A DNA stretch of 64,000 nucleotides, taken from the NCBI RefSeq assembly GCF_949987515.2, contig NC_082684.1, forward strand, positions 119,330,080 to 119,394,079. The letters run 5' to 3'. A model generated the notes under the pieces. That model had not been told where the DNA came from, ran no database searches, and saw nothing but the letters and a program-made list of their open reading frames with translations. Source of the DNA: Delphinus delphis (taxonomy: Eukaryota; Chordata; Mammalia; Artiodactyla; Delphinidae). The translations under genes and the position numbers were made by a program. Below, piece by piece: positions 1-11,345 of the stretch (its first letter is position 1; each line of letters begins with the position of its first letter).

Positions 1-634
1 GCTAAGGAAGTCTGTCTGTCTGGGGTGTGTTACTGGTTCTCCTGTCTGCAGATGTAAGCCACATTTTACAATTATGGTGACATTTTTACTTCCTGTTGGT
101 TGCCTCCTCTGGCTCTCAACAAGTTCTGGACTTGGGCAAGATCGGAGCAGCTTAATGGGAGGAGGTCCCTCCTCAACCCCAGCTCCTGGAGGGCTGTTGA
201 AAGGAGAGAGTCTGGCACAAGTAGCTGCTTGGCAGATATTATCCTGCTGTATGCGATTTTCCCTGTGCAGGTCCTACTGCTGATGGGATAAGCGACTCCC
301 TTTCCCTCCTGAGGGTCTCATGTGACACTCAGGGGCATCTGTGATTCTGCTGGAATGGCATCTTCTGGCTGGGAAAGGGGCCTTTGTGGAGGGAGGTGTT
401 AGCATGCCCTCTGTTTGTGAGGGAGTTAGGAGCAGATGCCGGGGTCTGCAGTGGGGACCATGGGTGACTCTGCAGTCAGGGGAGGGGGTGGTGTGTAAGG
501 GAAGGAAGCAGGCTGAGGTGGGTGCAGCATCTGGTCCTGTGGAGGAGGGCCCGCAAGGGGAGTGCAACATGAGAATCACCCTCAGAGCACCTGGCAGGGC
601 AGCAAAGGGTGGGCACCGTCCTCCTTGACCAGGT

Positions 635-765
635 CACTGAGCCCTTACATGTGCCAGGTGGTGCAGGGCCACTACATGAGTTACTTCACTCTGCATGTGA
701 GGCTGGCATTATCCTCCCCAGGTTGCAGATGAAGAAGCTGAGGCTCGGAGGTTTGCTCCAGCCCA
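635..765 (+). repeat. MIR-family SINE fragment
   Basis: Typical MIR core and tail wording is visible: a decayed 'latency' segment with ACATGTGCCAGG, then TTATCCTCCCCAGGTTGCAGATGAAGAAGCTGAGGC split across the element's 3' half. It is old and diverged and has no TSD. The remainder of 1-1070 shows nothing I recognise. Confidence 0.6.
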
Positions 766-1071
766 ATCCATCCATGAATGTGTCTCTGGCCCCACAGGCT
801 GAGGCCTCAGAGAAAGAAATGACAGTGTCTTCTGTGACACTTGCCGAAGATGTGGAGACCGTCCCACAAATGCTTTGTAAACATCCTAATTTTTTTTCAT
901 AGACTGGGGATTTCCCAGAGAAAAGCCACTTAATATGGATTCCCAGGTTTTATAACACTTTCTCTAACTCTGCTTGGGTCAGTGGTTGTGGAATTTATGT
1001 CATAAAACCCATCTTTCTCAGATCCAGTTTCTCCTGGGGGGAGGGGCAGTCCAGATCCTTCCTTCACTGTG

Positions 1072-1840
1072 ATGGGTTGAATTGTGTCTCCCAATAATTC
1101 ATATGTTGAAATCCTAACCCCCCAGTACTTCAAAATGTGGCCGTATTTGGAGAAAGGATCATTGCAGATGTAATTAGTTAAAAGTCATACTGGAGGGCTT
1201 CCCTGGTGGCGCAGTGGTTGGGAGTCTGCCTGCTAATGCAGGGGACACGGGTTCGAGCCCTGGTCTGGGAAGATCCCACATGCCGCGGAGCGGCTGGGCC
1301 CGTGAGCCACAACTACTGAGCCTGCGCGTCTGGAGCCTGTGCTCCGCAACGGGAGAGGCTGCAACAGTGAGAGGCCCACACACCGCGATGAAGAGTGGCC
1401 CCCGCTCGCCTCAACTAGAGAAAGCCCTCGTGCAGAAATGAAGACCCAACACAGACAAAAATAAATTAATTAATTAAAAAAAAAAAAAGTCATACTGGAG
1501 TGGAGTGGCCCCTAATCCAATATGACTGCTGTCCTTATGAAAAGGGGATATTTGGACAAAGAGACAGACATGGACAGAGGGAGAACACCGTGCAAACATG
1601 AAGGCAGAGACTGGGTGATGATTCTACAAGAGAAGGACTGTTGAAGTTTGCCAGCAAACCACCAGAAGGCAGGCAAGCGGCCTGGAACAGAGTCTCCCTC
1701 ACGGCCTCAGAAAGAACCAACCTGCCAACACATTGGTCTCAAACTTCCAGCATCCAGAACCGTGAGAGAATAACTTTTTCTTCTTGAAGCCACTCAGTCT
1801 CTGGTACTTTGTTCCAGCAGCCCTAGGAAATGAATAATAA
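1072..1840 (+). mobile_element. MaLR-type LTR (MLT1-like) interrupted by a SINE
   Basis: The left part reads like the start of an MLT1-family LTR (GGGTTGAATTGTGTCTCCC, then the CATATGTTGAAATCCTAA segment). The right part, after the nested SINE, carries the matching remainder: CTAATCCAATATGACTG, CCTTATGAAAAGG, and the terminal AAGCCACTCAGTCTCTGGTA and TTCCAGCAGCCCTAGGAAATG. These are non-autonomous ERVL-MaLR LTRs with no coding capacity. The two halves join in register once the SINE and one TSD copy are removed, which fixes the order of insertion. The exact subfamily is uncertain. Confidence 0.75.
1196..1484 (+). mobile_element. CHR-type tRNA-derived SINE with 16-bp target duplication
   Basis: The element starts GGCTTCCCTGGTGGCGCAG, the tRNA-derived head, with a B-box-like GGGTTCGAGCCC. 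It continues through the cetacean body (CATGCCGCGGAGCGGCTGG) and ends in a TTAATTAATTAAAA tail. A perfect 16-bp TSD, AAAAGTCATACTGGAG, lies at 1180-1195 and 1485-1500. It inserted into the MLT1-like LTR. The well-kept TSD and low divergence indicate a fairly young insertion. This family is the main evidence for a cetacean host. Confidence 0.92.
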
Positions 1841-2808
1841 TCTTATCACACACTCCATGGGCCCCTCAGGCCCTCAGGCTCCCTGCACAGTGTTTCTCTG
1901 CTGTGGACCCAGGAAATGCTGTGTTGCTTCTGGGAAGTGCTGACAAGGCCTCCCGTCTGCTCTGGCTGCCTTTCCCTCTTTGACTTTTCCCAAAACAAAC
2001 TTGGCTGTCTCCCAAGGCTCATTAATCTCTGTGTCTAGAGAAGCTCAGCATATAAATACTCTCCTTGCTGTTGAAAGTGCTGTTTCTTTTACCTCAGGGT
2101 CCTTGTGTCAAGTTGATTATCCTGAGGAAATTTCCAGGCTCTCCCTTTCCAAACTGACTGTTCAGAACAGCAGCTTCAGTGTGCAGCAAGGCCTCCCCGG
2201 GCACCCCTCAACAGTGAGAGGGGCTGAGAGGTGCCCTTCTCCTTGCTAACAGACCGAATTTCGGAGAATGTTGTACATTTCGGCTAGATGCTTTAACAAA
2301 CATCACTACTGCTGAGAGTCCTTCTGAACTGGCAAAACTGAAACCACAAGGTTCCCCAATTGTCAGATAGGTCTAGAGGACCCATCCCACAGGCATTGTA
2401 AGAAACGACATGCACAAGGTGTTACTGGTTAGTGTCCCTCCCCAGGGGCTGGTATAACAAACTGCACATCCATGCAGTGCAGCTTATAAACAGAAGAAGC
2501 GTTTTAGGAGCAGATGAACGAACATCACCCAGGGTATTGTTAAGTGAAGAAACAAGGTGCAGAACAGTGCATAGCGTATGCACTTCCCAACTCACATAAG
2601 AGGGGAAGTTGAAGTATAAATTCGTATTTCCTTCTACTTGAATAAAGAAATAGTGAACGGTCAAGCTGAAAATTAATAAAAGGCATTATGAAGGTTAATT
2701 TTGTGTGTCAACTTGACTATGCTCTGGTACCCATGGTACCTAGCTGTTTGGTCAAACATTAGTTTAGATATTGCTGTGAGGGCAGTTTTTAGATGAGATT
2801 AACATTTA

Positions 2809-3157
2809 CTTTTCATTTATTTATTTATTTTAAACACGTCTGTCTCTTTTTTTTAATTTTATTTATTTTTGGCCGTGTTTTGTCTTCGCTGGTGTGCACA
2901 GGCTTTCTCTAGTTAAAGCGAGTGGGGGCTACTCTTCGTTGCGATGCGCGGGCTTCTCATTGTGGTGGCTTCTCTTTGCTGCAGAGCATGGGTTCTAGGC
3001 ACACGGGCTTCAGTAGTTGTGACATGTGGGCTCAGTAGTTGTGGCTCACAGGCTTAGTTGCTCCACTGCATGTGGGATCTTCCTGGAGCAGGGGTTGAAC
3101 CCATGTCCCCTGCATTGGCAGGCGGATTCTTAACCACTGTGCCACCAGGGAAGTCCT
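2809..3157 (-). mobile_element. CHR-type SINE, minus orientation, 14-bp TSD
   Basis: The T-rich tail is on the left and the head, read on the minus strand as GGACTTCCCTGGTGGCACAG, is on the right. The body carries repeated 'GAGCCCACATGTCACAACTACTG'-style units typical of the longer cetartiodactyl form. The TSD GAGATTAACATTTA is at 2795-2808 and 3158-3171. It is moderately diverged. Confidence 0.88.
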
Positions 3158-3383
3158 GAGATTAACATTTAAATCAGTAGACTTTGAGTAAAGCAGATTA
3201 TGCTCCATAATGTGGGTGCAAAGACTGAGGTCCCCTGTGGAAGAGAGGATTCTGCTTCCAGACTGACTTTGGATTCAAGCTGCAACATCAGCTCTTCCCT
3301 AGAGTTGGTCTCTAGCCTACTGGTCTACCTTGCACAATTTGGACTTGCCAGCCCTCACAATCGCATAAGCCAATTCCTAAAAC

Positions 3384-3430
3384 TCTCTCTCTCTCCCTCT
3401 CTCTCTCTCCTCTCTCTTTCTCTCTCTCCC
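3384..3430. repeat. CT-rich simple repeat at the end of the old LTR
   Basis: Alternating CTCTCT with CCCT interruptions; consistent with the CT-rich 3' end of the surrounding LTR family. Confidence 0.7.
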
Positions 3431-3589
3431 ACTTGCAGAACCCTGACCAGTACATGCATTACCTAGAGTAAACTACTGGAGTCAGGGCAAAAAGTGGGAG
3501 TGGGATCGAGGAGGATTGCTCAAAGTATTCTTTTCTATATCATTATTTTTGAAGCTTATGCATGTATTTCCTATTAAAATTTTAATTAT

Positions 3590-4155
3590 GAAAGAACTTA
3601 ACAGATGAATGGTTAAAGCAACTGTGGTATATATATAATGGAATATTATTCAGCCATAAAAAAGAAGGAAAACCTGCTATTTGTGACAAACATGGATGAA
3701 ACTTGAGGGCATTATGCTAAGTGAAATAAGTCAGACAGAGAAAGATAAATACTATATGATCTCACTTATATGTGGAAGCTGAAAAAGCAAAACTCATAGA
3801 CACAGAGAACAGATTGGTGGTTGCCAGAGGAGGGGTGCGGGGTGGGTGAAATGGGTGAAGGTGGTCAAAAGGTATAAACTTCAGACATAAGGTAAATAAG
3901 TCATTGGATGTAATGTACAGCATGGTGACTGTAGTTAACAATATTGTAATTGCATATTTAAAAGTTGCTAAGAGAGTAGATCTTAAAAGCTCTTATTACA
4001 AGAAAAAATTTTGTTAACTATGTGAGGTGATGGATGTTAACTAGACTTATTCTGTGATCATTTGACAACGTGTGCCTATGTCAATCGTTATGTTGTACAC
4101 CTGAAACTAATACAATGTTATATGCCAATTATATCTCAATTTTTTAAAAAGGGGA
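3590..4155 (+). mobile_element. L1 3' end fragment (old L1M type)
   Basis: ORF2 C-terminal and 3' UTR wording is present: ATGGAATATTATTCAGCCAT, TAAGTCAGACAGAGAAAGA, ATGATCTCACTTATATGTGG, then TTGTACACCTGAAACTAATA and TATATCTCAATTTTTTAAAA. It is truncated at its 5' end and non-coding. No clear TSD was found. Confidence 0.85.
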
Positions 4156-4159
4156 AAAA

Positions 4160-5110
4160 AAACTTAAGAATGATGGACACACAACTTGTTGAGACAAAGC
4201 TGTTCTGGAACATGTCAGGAGGTAGGGCAACTTTCCTTGTTTTATGGCAATCTGGGATCTTCTCTAGAGCACATGATGAACAGAGGTGGGTGGTTTTTGA
4301 TTCTATTTATCAAAAGAGGCCCCAGGCAGGCTGGGCTCAGTGGGAAATGAAGAACCCCAGGACTGTGGCCTTGGCTTATGTGGGGCAACACATAGGCTCT
4401 TTCATCCTCCATTTAGAGAAGGTCAGGCATACCACCAAACATGTACCTGTCTTGAGTGTTTTCAGAGGTGTCAGCCAGCACCCTTCCATTTCAAAATATC
4501 CAAACAACGGGCCATGATTTTGCCTGACATCATCGCAATGCATCCTACCCTCGGACCCACCAGCAACTCCTGAGAGCTTGCCACAGGCTGGGCACTGCAC
4601 TAAGCCCAGGGACTCAGCAGCATGAGAGAGACCACTTATCCTCACGGAGCTCACAGACTAAAGAAGAGGACAGGCGATAACGTAAACATGATGGATGGTG
4701 AGGATGATGGTGCTCCAGGAAGATGGAAGACAGGCTCTGGGAGTAAGAGGAGGCTCTTTTACGTAAGGGAGGAGAGGGACAGCTTACGTGGGCAGAAGAC
4801 ATGAGAAGATGAGAAGGAGCCAGACTGGTGATGATTCCAAGGAGCAGGGACCCCCTTGCTGCAGGTTGAGGGATGCAGAGGAGGTGCAGACACCTGTCCC
4901 CTTTCTGCTCTCCAGGTGCCTGAGACATCAGGGTGATTGAGGACAGGGGAGAAACCAAGGCCTGGAGGAGAAATGAGCTGTCCAATGTTCCTGGGCTCCC
5001 ACCCACGCTGGATGCGGGCACCCTGTTGTGTTTGCTACTAATTTCAACGGAGGAGTGATTCTCTGCTCATGTCCTTTTGCAGCTTCTGGAATTTTCCTGA
5101 AGCCACAACT
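4160..5110. other. Intergenic stretch, partly ancient repeat, no gene seen
   Basis: 4560-4900 resembles a diverged ancient repeat (CTGGGCACTGCACTAAG, then CACGGAGCTCACAGACTA) but I cannot place its family. The overlapping open frames of 90-150 codons on both strands have no recognisable motif and are treated as chance. Confidence 0.4.
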
Positions 5111-5117
5111 GTGCACA

Positions 5118-5290
5118 CTTGAGAGGCTGGGTGTGGGTTCTAGAGCCAAAGCTGCATGGGTTCAAACCCTGGCTCTGCCACTTCCTAGCTGTGTGCCCTT
5201 GAGTTGGTCATGGGTCTTCTCTGGGCTTCAGTTTCCCCACCTGAGAAATGGAGGATTGTTAAGAGGATTAAGTATGAAATCGCAGTGTAT
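5118..5290 (+). repeat. MIR-family SINE
   Basis: The MIR core GGGTTCAAACCCTGGCTCTG is followed by CTAGCTGTGTGCCCTTGAG, CTTCAGTTTCCCCACCTG and GAGAAATGGAGGATTG. Order and spacing fit a nearly full MIR in plus orientation. Confidence 0.82.
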
Positions 5291-5478
5291 GATATGCCGT
5301 GGGTCTTCTCTGTGCTTCTCTTGCTCTGTTCATGTCATTTTCATAGAAAATAAAATGAAACAGGAGAGGGAACACGTGTGAGGGGAGGGCATGGGAGATG
5401 TTTTGTAGGTGGAATTTTGAGAAGAGATTTCAATTGGTTCTTTGGAGCCTCTGAAATGGGGGATCCCTCCAAGGACAG

Positions 5479-5620
5479 TTCTGGGGCCAGCATCCCTGGC
5501 ATCCCCAGGAAGTTAGAAATGCAGAACCTCTAGGCCCCACGCAGAAAGGTGAACAAGAATCTGCATCTTAACACCCAGGGTGGGTGTGCACCTTAATTAT
5601 AGCTGAGAAGCCCTGCTCTA
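5479..5620 (+). mobile_element. MER5A-like hAT-Charlie relic
   Basis: The sequence GAAATGCAGAACCTCTAGGCCCCACGC, the segment CAAGAATCTGCATCTTAACA and the closing TTAATTATAGCTGAGAAGC match the order of MER5A, a non-autonomous DNA transposon relic. It is short and diverged. Confidence 0.5.
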
Positions 5621-5869
5621 CTACTGGAACTGTTACCCATGCACTTTGGCCTTGGCTGGACTGGCCCCTGTGCCATCTCTCCACTGAGCCAGCATACCCA
5701 GCTCCTCTCTGGTTTATTCTCAGGAGTATTTTTCTGCTTCACTTGGTGTTGTCTCATGCATGCTCTAATTCATTACCCTTTGCAGATGCCTCCCTCCCCA
5801 AGCTATATGAATTGGAGAGTGGTGAGAGAAGGAGGGGCCTCAGCTGTGGGGACCATGGTGAGTGTGAGT

Positions 5870-6610
5870 AGAGCCCATTTCCTCTTCTCCTGGTGACGAG
5901 AGAGTGGGCAGGAGATGTGTCCCCTGAATGGGTCCATGGATGAGGAGCCTCAGGCCTTCCTTGGTCTAAAGGGTTTTGGAGGGAGGTTCCCTAGAAGAAG
6001 TCATGCCCTCAAGGCTGAAAAATAGGGGCATGGCATGTCTGGGAAGGAAATGGGGGACCCCACCACCACCAGCCCAGCACTCTAAACCCTCAGAGGGAGC
6101 AGAAGAATTCCTCATGAAGGAACTTGGGCAGAGGGACAGAAGCCATGGGGCCACTGGGGTGGAGAGGAGTTTTATATGGGAGTTTGAGAGTAAAGATGTA
6201 ACAAATGAACAGGATTGAATCAAAATCCTTAGAATGAGTAACTAAAGGAGGCCGAACGGTTATAGCTCCCTAACAGCATCTTAAGGAGCTGCTACCCAGT
6301 GGGAATGGGGGTTCTGCAGTTGGTGGCAGGTGCTGGAGGAAATAAACCATTTCATGTATAAACTAAGGGAAAAGGACTCCTCAACCACATGGCCTTGCTG
6401 ACCTGTGGTGAGCATGAAATAATGGATGAGGACGGAGGACCCTGTAACTGGATCAGTAAATAGCTCTGCCCCCTCAGGGCAGTGTCCCCTCCTCTGGGCT
6501 CCTTCCACCTACTATTTCTCCTGTTCAACTCTTCCATCTGTCCACAGAGCCCTTTCTTTCAGTCTGAAGAAAGGCTTTATCTTCCTACCACTACCATTCC
6601 CTAGGACCCC
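5870..6610. other. Intergenic stretch without recognised features
   Basis: No repeat family, splice-bounded exon or RNA gene is apparent. Open frames here are under 90 codons and overlap each other on both strands. Confidence 0.4.
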
Positions 6611-6611
6611 C

Positions 6612-7125
6612 TGTATTAGTCAGGATTTTTCAGAGAAACAGAACACACACACCACACACACCCCCAACACCACACATATACATTATAAGGAACTGGCTCA
6701 CACAATTATGGAGGCTGATATCCCCAAATCTGCAGTTGGCAAGAGGAGACACAGGAGAGCTGATGGTGTGGCTCCAGTCCTAAGGCCAGCAGTCTTGAGA
6801 CCCAGGAAGAACCAATGTTTCAGTTCAAGTCTGAAGTTGAGGAAAAAAACCCTCCAATGTCCCAGTTTGAAGGCAGTCGGGTAGGAGGAATTCCCTCTTA
6901 CTCAGGGGAGGGTCAGCCTTTTTGTTCTATTTAGACCTTCAACTAATTAGATGAGGCCTACCCACATTGGGGAGGGCAATCTGCTTTACTCAGTCTACCG
7001 ATTTAAATGTTAATCTAATCCAAAAACATCCTAATGCACACATTTAGAAAAGTGTTGACCAAATGTCTGAGTACCCTGTGGCCCAGTCAAGTTGACACAA
7101 AAAATTAACAATTACATCCCCAAAA
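6612..7125 (-). mobile_element. Old ERVL-like LTR copy, inverted relative to the one at 2.7 kb
   Basis: It opens with GTATTAGTCAGGATTTTTCAG and GAGAAACAGAAC, has a short CA-rich stretch and GCTGATGGTGTGGCTCCAGT, and closes with GATTTAAATGTTAATCTAAT and CCCAGTCAAGTTGACACA. Read on the minus strand, the end matches the GTGTCAACTTGACT start of the 2690-3470 copy. The family name is uncertain, but the two copies clearly belong together. Confidence 0.6.
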
Positions 7126-7154
7126 CAACCAAGCAAAACCAAAACCAAAACTAA

Positions 7155-8330
7155 AAGCTTTTCCCTAATCATGGCTTCCTGCTGGCCACTTTCCCTCTCT
7201 ACTCTTGGTCCCCATCAAACTTCTGGAAATGTTGTTTTCCCTTGCTCATCCACTTCCTCACTCCCTGCCCCTACTCTGGACTCCTCAGCCCACTCCATTC
7301 AGGCTTCTGCCTCCAGCACTGTCCTTGAGAGAGTGGCTCATGGCTCATTGCCAAAGACAATGGACATTGGCAGCCTCATCTTATTTGACCTCTTTGAGGC
7401 CCTTGGTCAAACTGACCATACCCTGCCTTGGATCCCTTCCTTCCTTTGGCCCTTGAGGTACTGCTCCCTTTCCCAGTGTTCTAACTGTGCTGATTGCTCC
7501 TCTCTGGCAGTCCCCTTCAGCTCTTTTGCTGGCTCCTCTTCTTGTGTTCAAACTTTAAACATTGGTGTTACCAGAGGTGTTTTAGGTTCTCTTCCATCCA
7601 TGGCCTTTTTCCTGGGGTGGGTCACACTCCTTCTGCTTATACACCAAAGGCTCTCAAACCTGTCCCCATCCTTGACTTCTTCCCATGTTCCCAGTCTGTG
7701 TCTCCCACTGTCCACTGGATATTTCTATCTGGATGCTTCAAGACACCTTGACACAAAACCTGCCCCAAATCTAAATCCTCTTCTTCCCCTTTCCTCTCCC
7801 TTCACATGACTAATGGCACCACCACCAGCCCCATCACTCAGGAAATCCAGTCATCACCACCCTGTCCATCTCCCTCTCCTCAGGGTCAATGGTTCATCAA
7901 CCCTGCCAACTGGACCTCTAAATCCCCATGATACACATTCCTTCTCACCATCCTCACCAACACTGCAAGACATCCACTGCTACTTCTTGCCTCCTTTCTC
8001 ACCTCCCTCCCACACATTTCCACACATCCACTGGAATGATCTTCCTAAAATATAATTCATTTGTACATCCCCATCCTGTACCATTGGTTCTGCACTGTCC
8101 ACTGGACAAAATCTAGACTTTTCCTTGGCATTGACTACAAAGCTCTTCCAGATCCGCTTTTCCATCTCCATTTCCCCTACTTTCTTCCTACTAAACTATG
8201 GAACAATTACACAGAATTTCCCACCATTCTATGAAAGTGTTGTGCCCTTTCACATATCTACATACCCTTAGCTCATGCCATTTACCCATCCTGGTATGCC
8301 CTTTTAACTTTTCTCTGCCTTGATGTAAAT
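7155..8330 (+). mobile_element. L2 LINE remnant (ORF2 end and 3' region)
   Basis: A 212-codon open frame at 7171-7809 carries degenerate RT-like wording (ILFDLFEALGQTDHTLPW, corresponding to the 'LLDLSAAFDTVDH' block of L2-type RT, and NIGVTRGVLGSLPS for 'VPQGSVLGPLL'). The DNA that follows has the CT-rich L2 3' region, with GGCACCACCACCAGCCC and TTCCAGATCCGCTTTTCC. It is ancient and inactive. The open frame is a residue of the LINE and not a host gene. Confidence 0.7.
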
Positions 8331-8334
8331 GCCT

Positions 8335-11300
8335 AGAAATAATAAAGATTGGAGCAGAAAAAAAGAGAGAAAAATAAAAGAATGATAGAGAAAATTAATG
8401 AAATCAAGAGTTGGTTCTTTGAAATGATCAAAAATGACCAAAATTAAGCTAAGCTGACCAAAAGAAAAAAGAGAAGACTCAAATTACTACAATCAGAAAT
8501 AATATAGGTGATTTGACTACCAGCCTTCAAAAATAAAAATGATTAGAAGGGAAGAGCATGAACAGTTGTATGCCAACAAATTACATTAACTAGACAAAAT
8601 GGACAAATCCCTAAAATGACATGAACTGCTGAGACTGACTGAAGAAGAAATAGAAAACTGAAAAGACCTGTACACTTGAAGAGCTTGAGTCAGTAATAAT
8701 AATAAAAAAGCTTCCAAAACAACAACAAAAATCCAAAGCCAGATGGCTTCACTGTTGAGTTCTATCATATGTTTAAAGAATAAATAATGCAAATCGTTTA
8801 TAGACTCTACCAGAAAATAGAGCAGGGAGCTCTTCTCAAGTCATTCTATGAGGTCAGTATTACCATGATACCAAAACCAGACAAAGACTTCATAAGAAAA
8901 CTACAAACCAATGATACTTGTGATTGATGCAAAAATCCTCAACAAAATATTAGCAAACTGAATCCAGAAACTTATCAAAAGGATTACAAACCATGTAAAT
9001 TTGGGATTTGTCTAAGAATCAACACATTAAAAAGTTGATTCAACATATGAAAATCAATCAATGTAATATACCATATTAATAAAGGAGAAGGCCCACATGA
9101 TTATTTCAATAGACACAGAAAAAGTATTTGATAAAATTCAACACCTTTTCATGAGAAACACTTTCAACAGACTAGGAATAGAAGGGAACTTCCTCAACCT
9201 GATAAATGGCATCTATGGCAACCCTATATCTAACACCATATTTAATGAGGAAAGACTAAAATCTTATCTCTTTAAGATCAGGAAAAAGACAAGGATACCG
9301 GCTCTTGTGGCTTCTATTCAACAATGTAGTGGAGGTTCTGGCTAGGGCAGCTAGGGAAGAAAATGCAATAAAATGCATTCAGATTAGAATTAAAGAAGTA
9401 AAACAATCTCTATTTGCAGATGACATGATCTTGTATATAGGAACAACCCCCCTCAATCCATGAAGAAACTATTAGAACTAATGAGTAAATTAAGCAAGGT
9501 TGCATAATACAAGATCAATATGTAAAACTTGATTGTATATCTATATACTTGCAATGAACATTCCAAAAATGAAATTAAAAAACAATTACACTTACCATTA
9601 GCATCAAAAAGAATAAAATACTTAGGAAGACTTGTACACAAAAACCACAGAACTAAAAAGGGCTTAAACAGATGGAAAGATACCTTATGTTCATGGATTT
9701 AACGATTTAATATTTTTAAGGTGGCAATTCTCCCTAAATTGATTTATGGATTCAATGCAACCTCTCTCAAAATTTCAACTGTCTTTTTATTGTAAATATG
9801 GACACTCTTATAATTCATACAGAAATTCATGAGACCAGAAGAGCCAAAACAATATTGAAAAACAAGGACAAGATTGGTAGACTCACAATTCTCAATTTCA
9901 AAACTTACTACAAAGTTACAGTAATCAAAATTGGTATAAGAATAGACATATAGATCAATGGAATAGAACTGATAGTTCAGAAAAATCCTCACATTAAAGG
10001 TCAATTGATTTTTGATGAGGGTGTCAAGGCCATTCAATAGACAAAATAATAGTCTTTTCCACAAATGGGACAATTGGATATCCACATTAAAAAATAAATT
10101 TGCATCTCTACTGTACATCATACATAAAAAATTAACTCATAATGGATCAAATATTTAATTTAAGAGCTAAAAGTATAAAATTATTATAATAAAACATAGG
10201 TTAGAAGATTTGTGATTTTGGATTAGGCAAAGTTCTCTTAGATATGACACTAAAAGGACAAGTAATCAAAGAAAAAATAAATTGGAGTTCATCAAAACTA
10301 AAAACACTGTATATCAAATAACATTATCAAGAAAGTGGAAAGACAATACACATTCTAGAAGAAAATATTTGCAAATCACATATCTGATAAGTATCTAATA
10401 TCCAGAATATATAAATAATTTATACAACTCACCAATATAAAAAGATAAATAATCCACTTAAAAATGGACAAAGGATTTGAATAGACATTCCTCAAAATAC
10501 AACATAGAAATTATCAATAAGCACATTAAAAGATACTCAACATCACTAATCATTAGGAAATGCAAATCAAAACCACAATAAGATACCACTTCATACTCAC
10601 TGGGATGGCTATAAAAAAAAAGTGTTGACAAGGATGTGGAGAAATTGGAACTATCATACATTGCTGATGGAAAAGTAAAATGGTGTAGCAGTTGTGTAAG
10701 TTTGGCAGTTCCTAAAAACATTAAACATATAGTTACTATGTGACCCAGCAATTCCACTCCTAGGTTTAGATCTAAGAGAACTGAAAACAAATGTTCAAGT
10801 GTATATGTACATATGTATAAAAACATGTATGTGAATGTTTATAGAAGCATTATTCACAATAGCCAAAATACAGAAAAAAATCCAAATGTCCATCAATTGA
10901 TGAATGTATAAATAAAATATGGTAAAACCATAGAATGGAATATTATTCAGCCATAAAAAGATATGAGGTACTAATAAAATGTTACATCATGGATGATTTT
11001 GAAAACATTAATGAAATGTTCATGAAAAAGAAATGAAAGAACCCAGACACAAAAGGCCGTGGATTGTATGATTCAATTTATGTGAAATTTCAAGAATAAG
11101 CAAACTCCTAGAGGCATAAAGTAGATTCATGGTTGGCAGAGTTAAGAGGAGTATGGAATGGGAAGTGACTTCTAACAGGTAAAAGTTGTGGGGTTTTTTG
11201 GCGGGGAGTGATGAAATATTTGGGAATCAGATAGTGATGCTGTTCATACAACTTGGTGAATATACTAAAACCCACTGAATTTTATCCTTTAATATAATGA

Positions 11301-11345
11301 ATTTTATGCTATGTAGCTTATATCTCAAAAAAAATCTGGAATCCA
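8335..11345 (+). mobile_element. 5'-truncated old L1 (ORF2 reverse transcriptase to 3' UTR)
   Basis: ORF2 landmarks appear in order: GAGTTGGTTCTTTGAAATGA, ATGATACCAAAACCAGAC, ACACAGAAAAAGTATTTGAT, a GCAGATGACATGATCTTGTA segment at the RT catalytic site near 9420, AAATGCAAATCAAAACCACA and ATTATTCAGCCATAAAAAG. It ends in TTATATCTCAAAAAAAA. The frame is broken many times; the 82-codon piece at 9097-9345 ([14 protein letters not shown]) is the longest clear RT remnant. Confidence 0.88.

Larger units (their letters stand above)
2690..3470 (+). mobile_element. Old ERVL-like LTR copy, interrupted by a SINE
   Basis: The outer sequence shows GTGTGTCAACTTGACT, TTTGGTCAAACATTAG, GATGAGATTAACATTTA, AATCAGTAGACTTTGAGTAA, CCAGCCCTCACAATCGCATA and a CT-rich stretch, in the order of a common mammalian repeat that I associate with ERVL LTRs. 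The same family occurs inverted at 6612-7125. The family name is uncertain. A minus-strand SINE at 2809-3157 splits it. Confidence 0.55.

Noticed and set aside
1196..1270. tRNA gene from A- and B-box-like motifs
   Set aside because: The motifs belong to the tRNA-derived head of the SINE; there is no complete cloverleaf and an A-rich SINE tail follows.
7171..7809. 212-codon frame as a host gene
   Set aside because: It contains degenerate L2 RT blocks in an L2 DNA context; it is a LINE remnant.
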